Assembly: GCA_003647605.1 (NCBI GenBank) | Contig: QMND01000043.1 | Span: forward strand, 1 to 5,980 | Source of the DNA: Candidatus Shapirobacteria bacterium | Lineage (GTDB): Bacteria; Patescibacteriota; Microgenomatia; UBA12405 | Direction of reading: 5' to 3' | Length of the DNA: 5,980 nt | Part shown: positions 1 through 3,554 of the stretch, piece by piece | Position numbering within the stretch: position 1 is the first letter of the stretch | How the letters are laid out: each line of letters begins with the position of its first letter | The notes under the pieces: generated by a model | What the model saw: the letters and a program-made list of their open reading frames with translations, nothing else | Told to the model about the DNA's origin: nothing | Databases searched by the model: none | Translations under genes and position numbers: made by a program

Positions 1-138
1 GATATATTTAAACAAATTATCGACTTGGTTGTTTTGGATAGAGGTGTAGAGGTTATGCTTAGTTTGGCTTCGATGGGATTTTTTTTTGTCTTATTTATTC
101 CTTACTTTACAACAAAACTTAACACTCCGTCATTATGA
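1..138 (+). CDS. Possible C-terminal fragment of an unidentified gene, cut by the window edge
   Basis: Frame 1 is open from the first base to a TGA at 136-138 (45 codons); the other two plus frames close within about 50 bases. Codons over the first 80 bases (GTT, TTG, GAT, AGA, GGT) resemble those of the plus-strand genes further right, which is the main reason to list it. The predicted tail is hydrophobic and matches no family I recognise. Its last 15 or so residues are read from the 38-bp inverted repeat (85-122) and from the edge of the first hairpin repeat. If the gene is real, its original C-terminus has probably been replaced or truncated by arrival of these repeats. It could equally be an open stretch by chance, since only 45 codons are visible. 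Confidence 0.3.
   Translation, partial: DIFKQIIDLVVLDRGVEVMLSLASMGFFFVLFIPYFTTKLNTPSL
85..122 (+). repeat. Left arm of a perfect 38-bp inverted repeat around the abiE locus
   Basis: These 38 bases are the exact reverse complement of 1855-1892. The arm begins tttgtcttatt and ends acaaaacttaa. A run of T (79-87) precedes it. The arms are about 1.73 kb apart and enclose both abiE genes, two of the three hairpin repeats and the long hairpin at 1736-1818. Perfect identity over 38 bases means recent duplication, continuing homogenisation, or selection on the sequence. It could be the terminal repeat of a mobile cassette, the recombination site of an invertible segment, or one member of a dispersed intergenic repeat family that happens to lie in both orientations. 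Confidence 0.9.
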
Positions 139-163
139 GACTTTTGAAAAAAGCCGTGATAAT
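130..163 (+). repeat. Hairpin repeat, copy 1 (REP-like, without the GC palindrome)
   Basis: The outer arms ATTAT (132-136) and ATAAT (159-163) can pair. Inside, CTTTT (141-145) and AAAAG (149-153) pair around a GAA loop. The layout equals copies 2 and 3 (GTYATTGCGA, inner stem, GTGGCAA) but both stems have changed on both sides so that pairing is kept. Unlike copies 2 and 3 it has no 22-bp GC-rich palindrome: ATAAT runs straight into CCCGTGGGG. The general form CATTGCGAG...GTGGCAA recalls REP-like intergenic repeats seen in many bacteria (recalled from memory, not searched). Confidence 0.6.
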
Positions 164-164
164 C

Positions 165-189
165 CCGTGGGGAATGTAAAAGGTAGATG
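165..189 (+). repeat. Box repeat ccgtggggaatgtaaaagg, copy 1
   Basis: This 25-base stretch is identical to 291-315, and its first 19 bases are identical to 1957-1975. It directly follows hairpin copy 1. Unlike the other two boxes it has no gene end next to it. The bases just after it (atgattaagtt, 187-197) recur at 348-358 inside the 3' end of abiEii, so the box may be left over from a duplication with a deletion. Confidence 0.85.
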
Positions 190-223
190 ATTAAGTTAAT
201 TAAAAAGCATGAGTAAAACTCCG

Positions 224-282
224 ACGGGACCTGCCTGCCGGCAGGCAGGTTGCCACGACTTCTAACGAAGTCTCGCAATGAC
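224..282 (-). repeat. Hairpin repeat, copy 2, in opposite orientation to copies 1 and 3
   Basis: Read on the minus strand, it starts GTCATTGCGAG, has an inner stem GACTTC/GAAGTC (257-262 with 267-272) around a 4-base loop, then GTGGCAA, a GC palindrome and CCCGT. Positions 250-253 (TTGC) and 275-278 (GCAA) form the outer stem. It is an inverted relative of copy 3 (1903-1955): palindrome and flanks are nearly identical, while the inner stem differs on both sides with pairing kept. It lies downstream of the abiEii stop and could form hairpins at the 3' end of that transcript. Confidence 0.8.
229..250. repeat. Perfect 22-bp GC-rich palindrome
   Basis: Each half is acctgcctgcc, and the two halves are exact reverse complements with no spacer. 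Very similar CCTGCCTGCC/GGCAGGCAGG palindromes are common between genes in CPR assemblies, as far as I recall. The near copy at 1934-1955 differs only at the centre. As RNA it would form a strong stem, but no T-run follows directly, so it is not a textbook intrinsic terminator. Confidence 0.9.
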
Positions 283-290
283 TTTCTGTT

Positions 291-315
291 CCGTGGGGAA
301 TGTAAAAGGTAGATG
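291..315 (+). repeat. Box repeat ccgtggggaatgtaaaagg, copy 2, at the abiEii 3' end
   Basis: These 25 bases are identical to 165-189. Read on the minus strand, the abiEii TAA (322-320) is followed 4 nt later by this box as CATCTACC-TTTTACATTCCCCACGG, so it would be the first element of the 3' untranslated region. The dedA stop has the same neighbour (copy 3), which suggests a role or insertion preference at transcript ends. Confidence 0.85.
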
Positions 316-319
316 GTAA

Positions 320-1084
320 TTATGGTTGGAGCTGGTGGAGTTGGTTAATGATTAAGTTGGGCAATTGAGGAATGAGTTGCCGTTGAGAAATTGGTAGAAA
401 ATTATTCAAATCCTGTTTTAGTTTTTTGGGACTAAAATTTTGAATTTGATGGATAGTTTTTTCAAAATTAAACTTGACTTGGTTCTTTTTTAGTTTGTAA
501 TTGATTAGTTTGATGTCAAAATCGGTTTTGGTATTTAGTAAATACCAGATATCGTAAATATCTCTACCTTTGTGTCTAAAATAAAGAGCATGTATTTTTT
601 CGGCTAAAATTTCTTTTTTGGATTGAGCTTGGATGAGGCTAAAGGTGGAGATGGGAAAAAGAGTTTGAATAGTTTGTTGATTTGGATATTTGGTTTTGTC
701 CCTGTCTGAAAAATCAAGTTTGATAGTTAATGGTTGTTGAGATATTTGGAGAGGGAAATAGAGTTTGTAGCTGAGACCAAAAGGTGTTTTGGTCTGTTTG
801 ATTTCTAGTTTAGGAATTGACAGTCGTAAGTTAAACATGGTTGATTTAATAATCGAGGCTAGTTTGGGTCGATGAGATGATTGGATGCTAAAGTCTAAAT
901 CTTCGGAAAAACGGGGAGATGAGTAGAGGAGTTTGAGAGCGGTGCCACCCTTGAAAAATATGTTTTGGTGTTTTTGTTGGTAGAAAGCGTTTAGAAATGA
1001 TATTTGTAAATATTGCCTATAAATACTATATTCGTCGATTTGAAATTGTTGGGCTAGTTGTTTGACAGTTGAAGGGTCTATCAT
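320..1084 (-). CDS. abiEii: AbiEii-type nucleotidyltransferase toxin
   Basis: This is the toxin of the AbiE toxin-antitoxin and abortive-infection system (AbiEii/AbiGii, nucleotidyltransferase superfamily). Relatives of the MenT type transfer nucleotides to tRNA and stop growth. In the 254-residue product the family motifs appear in order: FFKGGTALKLL (43-53), RFSEDLDFSI (58-67) with the metal-binding pair D62/D64, KLDFSDR (122-128), EILAEKIHAL (158-167) with K163, and GRDIYDIWYLL (173-183). No catalytic residue looks lost, so it is probably active. The ATG overlaps the abiEi stop as ATGA, and no Shine-Dalgarno sequence precedes it (only A and T), so translation probably depends on coupling to abiEi. 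The protein has only about four Gly and two Val, matching the G-poor coding strand. It is somewhat shorter than typical AbiEii proteins, but both ends look intact. Confidence 0.9.
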   Translation of the reverse strand: MIDPSTVKQLAQQFQIDEYSIYRQYLQISFLNAFYQQKHQNIFFKGGTALKLLYSSPRFSEDLDFSIQSSHRPKLASIIKSTMFNLRLSIPKLEIKQTKTPFGLSYKLYFPLQISQQPLTIKLDFSDRDKTKYPNQQTIQTLFPISTFSLIQAQSKKEILAEKIHALYFRHKGRDIYDIWYLLNTKTDFDIKLINYKLKKNQVKFNFEKTIHQIQNFSPKKLKQDLNNFLPISQRQLIPQLPNLIINQLHQLQP

Positions 1085-1650
1085 AATTTAATTTTTAATT
1101 TTGGGTAATCTTGACATACTTGGTTGAATAGGGATAGGTTAATAAGTTTTAGATCTAACTCGTCAAGATTTAGAGATACCAAACCTTTGGATTGAAAATA
1201 TAGGCTGTCGAAGAGAGCTTTTTCGGGAGTGGCGATTAAAAAACCGTTTTGTTTGTGGTAGTGATGGAAAAGTTGAGTTTTAATGTGGCTGTAGGTGAAT
1301 TCTTGTTGTTGGCTGATGATTTTTTTGGTTTTTTTGGTGGTGATGGCGGTGATTGAATAGGTGAATTGAGGTAAAATACCATAGAAAGACAAAGCTGATT
1401 GAAGACTGATATAGGATGGTTGATAGAGGTAATTGGATATTTCGAATTTGGTGGTTGAAGATTGATTAAATAGATATTTGGCATTAGCTAGTTTGGTGAT
1501 GATTTTTTTTTGGAGAAGTCGGGAGGTGATTTTTTGAATAGTGTTGGGATTGTTTTGATGGCTAAGGCGGGCGATAGTGGAATAATCAACGAATTTTTTA
1601 TTTAGTTGATGAAGTTGTTGAGTGATTTGAAGTATGGATGACGATGACAT
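1081..1650 (-). CDS. abiEi: AbiEi-type antitoxin and autorepressor
   Basis: This is the partner antitoxin of AbiEii; AbiEi proteins counter the toxin and repress their own promoter through an N-terminal winged helix. The 189-residue product has a helix-turn-helix-like stretch (about 16-62, with VDYSTIARLS then a KKIITKLANAKYLF wing), then the AbiEi signature PSYISLQSALSFYGILP (78-94) and IATPEKALFDSLYF (139-152). I start at the ATG at 1650. The same frame opens further up at a TTG (1689), but that TTG is part of the -35 box and would lie upstream of transcription. Its stop overlaps the toxin start by 4 nt, so antitoxin comes first, as in other abiE operons. Its composition is extreme: about three Gly, three Val and no Trp, with much Gln, Lys, Ser and Ile. 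Confidence 0.88.
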   Translation of the reverse strand: MSSSSILQITQQLHQLNKKFVDYSTIARLSHQNNPNTIQKITSRLLQKKIITKLANAKYLFNQSSTTKFEISNYLYQPSYISLQSALSFYGILPQFTYSITAITTKKTKKIISQQQEFTYSHIKTQLFHHYHKQNGFLIATPEKALFDSLYFQSKGLVSLNLDELDLKLINLSLFNQVCQDYPKLKIKL

Positions 1651-1660
1651 ATTAAGTATA

Positions 1661-1689
1661 AATATATACTGAAAGTGGAATTGTGTCAA
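1661..1689 (-). promoter_or_regulatory. abiE promoter, near-consensus sigma70 type
   Basis: On the minus strand: TTGACA (1689-1684), a 17-base spacer, TATATT (1666-1661), then 10 bases to the ATG at 1650. The -35 is perfect, the spacing optimal and the -10 has 5 of 6 consensus bases, so this is the best promoter in the window. Transcription should begin near 1654, leaving a leader of about 4 nt and no room for a ribosome binding site. Repression by AbiEi would fit such a strong promoter, but no clear operator repeat overlaps the boxes. Confidence 0.85.
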
Positions 1690-1735
1690 GAGGTTAAAAA
1701 AGTCGGACTCGGCTGGAGATATGAAAGTTGATTTT

Positions 1736-1818
1736 GTAATTTCAAATATAATTTTGCAGTGCTCACGCGTGGCGTAAGACTTACATGATTGCGCGCTTAA
1801 AATTACATTTGAAATTAT
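1736..1818. repeat. Long imperfect hairpin (about 80 bp) upstream of abiE
   Basis: The arms 1738-1755 (AATTTCAAATATAATTTT) and 1799-1816 pair at 17 of 18 positions; one further A-T pair and a G-T wobble extend them outward. After a small bulge, AGTGC (1758-1762) pairs with GCGCT (1793-1797), including one wobble. The loop holds two more symmetric elements, CACGCGTG (1764-1771) and GTAAG-A-CTTAC (1774-1784). The GC-rich centre within AT-rich arms stands out. It lies 47-129 bp upstream of the abiE -35 box, too far for a simple operator. A short non-autonomous element (MITE-like), a recombination site or a structured RNA are all possible. No convincing gene lies between 1690 and 1983. Confidence 0.7.
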
Positions 1819-1854
1819 TAGTTTGGTATAAGTTTTGATTCGGTGGGATAGATT

Positions 1855-1892
1855 TTAAGTTTTGTTGTAAAGTAAGGAATAAATAAGACAAA
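1855..1892 (-). repeat. Right arm of the perfect 38-bp inverted repeat
   Basis: It is the exact reverse complement of 85-122. Hairpin copy 3 follows after 10 bases, while on the left hairpin copy 1 follows the left arm after 7 bases. The hairpin repeats therefore keep the same orientation on both sides while the 38-bp arms are inverted. That does not fit a simple transposon with symmetric ends and leaves inversion or independent insertions as alternatives. Confidence 0.9.
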
Positions 1893-1902
1893 GAAAGGAC
1901 TT

Positions 1903-1955
1903 GTTATTGCGAAGCCTCGAAGAGGCCGTGGCAACCTGCCTGCTGGCAGGCAGGT
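1903..1955 (+). repeat. Hairpin repeat, copy 3, with near-perfect GC palindrome
   Basis: GTTATTGCGAA is followed by an inner stem GCCTC-GAA-GAGGC (1914-1926), then GTGGCAA and a 22-bp palindrome (1934-1955) whose halves differ only at the centre. TTGC (1907-1910) pairs with GCAA (1931-1934) as the outer stem. Compared with copy 2 the inner stem has changed on both sides with pairing kept. It lies behind the dedA stop codon and could help end or stabilise that transcript. Confidence 0.8.
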
Positions 1956-1956
1956 C

Positions 1957-1975
1957 CCGTGGGGAATGTAAAAGG
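1957..1975 (+). repeat. Box repeat ccgtggggaatgtaaaagg, copy 3, at the dedA 3' end
   Basis: These 19 bases are identical to 165-183 and 291-309. On the minus strand the dedA TAA (1986-1984) is followed 8 nt later by CCTTTTACATTCCCCACGG, the same position relative to a stop codon as box copy 2 behind abiEii. The palindrome of hairpin copy 3 follows at once. Confidence 0.85.
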
Positions 1976-1983
1976 CAACTTGT

Positions 1984-2628
1984 TTAGCTGTTGGATTTAA
2001 TCCATTTTTCTCGTTTGAGGTAGAGGAAGCCGAGGATTAGAAAGGCACCGACGACAGTTAGAATAGACTCAATTTTGTCTAGACCATGAGCTAGAGAATG
2101 AAAACTTTCACCCATTTGGAAGCCGATAAAACCTAGGAGAGTGGCTCGAAGTAAAAGAGCTAGGAAAAGCATGGGGTAGAATTTTTTGGCTTTAATGCGG
2201 AAACCACCACAGAAGGCAGTGACTAGAGAGACGGGGACAATGGGAATGGTGCAGGCAATTAGGATAAATAATTCGTCTTTAATACTTTTTTGGAAATCGG
2301 TTTTAACTTTTTGGATTAGCTTCCAAGACAAACCAATGTATTTGCCAAATTTATCTAAAATGGTTTTGCCACCAAAAAAGGCGGAAAAGTAGACTAAACT
2401 AGTGCCGATAGTAGCTCCAAAACTGTAAGGTATGGCTACTTTGGTGAAAATTTGAAAAATGGTATCAAAAAAAGCTTGATTAAGATCGACCAAAAAAGCG
2501 CCGCCAGCCATAGTAATGATAGGTGAGGGGATGGGAACGATAATTTGTTCGATAAAACCGCCTAGAATCATAGCTAAAAGACCATTGTTTTGAATAAGTG
2601 CTAAAATTGAGTTTAGGATTTGTTGCAT
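1984..2628 (-). CDS. DedA/VTT-family membrane protein
   Basis: DedA proteins are polytopic inner-membrane proteins linked to envelope homeostasis; several relatives act as lipid scramblases or flippases. The 214-residue product shows the family layout: a first hydrophobic segment with E27 and the re-entrant motif VPIPSPIITMAGG (31-43), a GATIGTSLVYFSAFFGG stretch (71-87), FGKYIG (94-99), then IPIVPVSLVTAFCGGF (128-143) and two further hydrophobic segments ending in a basic KREKWIK tail. The two conserved Arg of the FxxRFxPxxR region of E. coli YqjA-type proteins are replaced by Cys126 and Pro132, so this is a divergent branch. The start at 2628 follows a TATACT -10 after 7 nt, with no Shine-Dalgarno sequence. 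It is divergent from dcd with 72 bp between. The substrate cannot be told from sequence. Confidence 0.85.
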   Translation of the reverse strand: MQQILNSILALIQNNGLLAMILGGFIEQIIVPIPSPIITMAGGAFLVDLNQAFFDTIFQIFTKVAIPYSFGATIGTSLVYFSAFFGGKTILDKFGKYIGLSWKLIQKVKTDFQKSIKDELFILIACTIPIVPVSLVTAFCGGFRIKAKKFYPMLFLALLLRATLLGFIGFQMGESFHSLAHGLDKIESILTVVGAFLILGFLYLKREKWIKSNS

Positions 2629-2635
2629 AGAAGTT

Positions 2636-2641
2636 AGTATA
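2636..2641 (-). promoter_or_regulatory. dedA -10 element (leaderless start)
   Basis: TATACT on the minus strand is followed by AACTTCT and the dedA ATG, so transcription should begin at or within a base of the start codon. No good -35 box is visible at 15-19 bp; the upstream stretch is C-rich on this strand. The call rests on the -10 and on the same arrangement at other genes of the window. Confidence 0.55.
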
Positions 2642-2666
2642 CAGAAAAGATGGTGAGGGGGGTAGG

Positions 2667-2695
2667 TAGAAATTGTGGTGGGAGGTTGGTAGAAT
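2667..2695 (+). promoter_or_regulatory. dcd promoter (leaderless start, extended -10)
   Basis: TAGAAA (2667-2672, 4 of 6 consensus bases), a 17-base spacer, then TAGAAT (2690-2695) with an extended TGg at 2687-2689. Five bases separate the -10 from the dcd ATG, placing the transcription start at the A of the ATG or within a base or two of it. A GGGAGG at 2680-2685 looks like a Shine-Dalgarno sequence but lies 15 nt from the ATG and upstream of the predicted transcription start. Confidence 0.65.
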
Positions 2696-2700
2696 GAGAA

Positions 2701-3261
2701 ATGGTTTTGTCAGATGGTGATATTAAAAAATATTTGAAAAAAGGTTTGGTGATTAAGCCTTTTAAGAAGTTGTTTTTGCAACCGTCGACTTATGATTTGA
2801 GGTTGGGTGATGAAGTGAGGGTGTTTGATAATTATAAGACGGGTTTGGTGGATGTGAGAAAAAAAGCGGATTTAACCAGGTTGGTTAAGTTGGATGGGGG
2901 TGGTTTTGTAATCCATCCGGGTGATTTTGTTTTGGGGGCAACTAAAGAATATTTTGAGATTCCAGGTGAATTGTGTGCCAAGTTAGAAGGTAGAAGTAGT
3001 TTGGGGAGATTGGGTTTGGTGGTTCACGCTACGGCCGGTTATATAGATCCGGGTTTTAAAGGTTGGATAACTTTTGAGTTGGGGAATTTGTCTAGGGTGC
3101 CGATTAAGATTTATAAAGGAATGAGAATTGCCCAGATTTGTTTTTTGAAAATGAGCAGGGTGCCTGATAGGTTGTATGGGGATAGTTTGATTGGCAATAA
3201 ATATCAGGGGCAAAAAGGTCCGACGGCTAGTAGATTTTGGAAGGATTATGAGAAGAGGTAA
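2701..3261 (+). CDS. dcd: dCTP deaminase, probably dUMP-forming type
   Basis: Dcd deaminates dCTP; the monofunctional form yields dUTP, the bifunctional form goes on to dUMP, the substrate of thymidylate synthase. The 186-residue product, a trimer-forming dUTPase-fold protein, shows QPSTYDLRLG (27-36), EGRSSLGRLG (96-105), HATAGYIDPGF (109-119), E126 in ITFEL and the C-terminal KYQGQKGPTASRFW (167-180). By alignment from memory with E. coli Dcd, S99, R103 and E126 match catalytic S111, R115 and E138. HATAG instead of the E. coli HVTAH, and the YQGQ.GPT.SR tail, resemble the bifunctional M. tuberculosis DCD-DUT, so dUMP formation is likely but inferred. Length is normal. It is the first plus-strand gene, upstream of thyX, with its own promoter. 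Confidence 0.93.
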   Translation: MVLSDGDIKKYLKKGLVIKPFKKLFLQPSTYDLRLGDEVRVFDNYKTGLVDVRKKADLTRLVKLDGGGFVIHPGDFVLGATKEYFEIPGELCAKLEGRSSLGRLGLVVHATAGYIDPGFKGWITFELGNLSRVPIKIYKGMRIAQICFLKMSRVPDRLYGDSLIGNKYQGQKGPTASRFWKDYEKR

Positions 3262-3266
3262 GTTTG

Positions 3267-3275
3267 TGTTATACT
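3267..3275 (+). promoter_or_regulatory. Promoter for the small membrane protein (extended -10)
   Basis: TG-t-TATACT lies 5 bases behind the dcd stop codon. The -10 sits in the odd-centred palindrome GTTATA-C-TATAAC (3268-3280), which could also be a binding site. No good -35 is visible (TTATGA at 18 bp is weak). Transcription would begin near 3282, leaving about 23 nt before the ATG at 3305, so this gene would have a short leader unlike its neighbours. Confidence 0.5.
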
Positions 3276-3279
3276 ATAA

Positions 3280-3296
3280 CAATTATGAGTTAATTG
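3280..3296 (+). promoter_or_regulatory. Leader with a small inverted repeat and a two-codon ORF
   Basis: CAATTA (3280-3285) and TAATTG (3291-3296) are inverted around TGAGT. The same bases hold ATG-AGT-TAA (3285-3293), a Met-Ser-stop minimal ORF placed 9 bases after the -10, about where leaderless starts sit elsewhere in the window. The true start follows 11 bases after its stop. It may be chance in AT-rich sequence, or a decoy start that controls the downstream gene. Confidence 0.3.
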
Positions 3297-3304
3297 GGGG
3301 TTTT

Positions 3305-3511
3305 ATGTCTTTAGAAAGAGAGAAAGCTAGAGTTGCATCTGTGGGGGTTGCCCTACTGGTGGCGTTGTTGGTGATCGCGGATGCTGATTTGTCATGGGTA
3401 GGCTCTATTCTTGAGGAACTTGTTCCTGCCTCGATAAGTGTTCCAAGATCAGGAGTGGAGGGCGGATTGACGCCGACGTCTGCACCAGTTGGACTACCAA
3501 TACATCGTTAG
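3305..3511 (+). CDS. Small single-pass membrane protein of unknown function
   Basis: The 68-residue product has a short charged N-terminus (SLEREKAR), one hydrophobic helix (about 10-26, VASVGVALLVALLVIA) and a Pro/Ser/Gly/Thr-rich tail (41-68) with few charges. By the positive-inside rule the tail faces outward; an uncleaved signal anchor is likely. I recognise no family. I start at 3305 because GGGGG lies 4 nt before it as a weak ribosome binding site and the promoter -10 is just upstream. The open frame continues up to 3191, but that part overlaps the dcd 3' end and the promoter. It lies between dcd and thyX; nothing in it suggests a role in nucleotide metabolism. Expression is not proven. 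Confidence 0.5.
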   Translation: MSLEREKARVASVGVALLVALLVIADADLSWVGSILEELVPASISVPRSGVEGGLTPTSAPVGLPIHR

Positions 3512-3539
3512 TTTGCTTAGTGTTTTTGAGGTGGTAACT

Positions 3540-3548
3540 TGTTAGAAT
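3540..3548 (+). promoter_or_regulatory. thyX promoter (extended -10, leaderless start)
   Basis: TG-t-TAGAAT (TAGAAT at 3543-3548) is followed by TGGCTG and the thyX ATG at 3555. No -35 with good match lies at 16-18 bp, so the extended TG may compensate. No Shine-Dalgarno sequence is near the ATG; the closest GAGG is about 24 nt away, upstream of the -10. Confidence 0.6.
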
Positions 3549-3554
3549 TGGCTG

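Noticed and set aside
229..250. Intrinsic terminator for abiEii
   Set aside because: The palindrome is strong but no T-run follows within a few bases on the minus strand; termination there is possible but not shown.
130..315. CRISPR array
   Set aside because: There are only two close copies of the 25-base box, with an unrelated inverted hairpin repeat between them, and no regular spacing or cas gene.
1236..1484. Additional reading frame within abiEi
   Set aside because: It is a shadow of abiEi in another frame with no domain; the same holds for the frames opposite dcd, thyX and the HAD gene.
1690..1983. Small gene between abiE and dedA
   Set aside because: The longest ATG frame seen (from 1721) is about 17 codons and runs into the hairpin arm; the stretch is explained by repeats.
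2680..2685. GGGAGG as a ribosome binding site for dcd
   Set aside because: It lies 15 nt from the ATG and upstream of an extended -10 element, so it would probably not be in the mRNA.
2652..2689. Possible G-quadruplex between dedA and dcd
   Set aside because: There is one run of six G, but the others are mostly pairs; only a weak two-layer form could arise, and the plus strand is G-rich everywhere.
3191..3304. Upstream extension of the small membrane protein frame
   Set aside because: It overlaps the dcd 3' end and the predicted promoter, and the extra Arg-rich stretch before the membrane helix has no support; the ATG at 3305 has a G-rich site and a -10 upstream.
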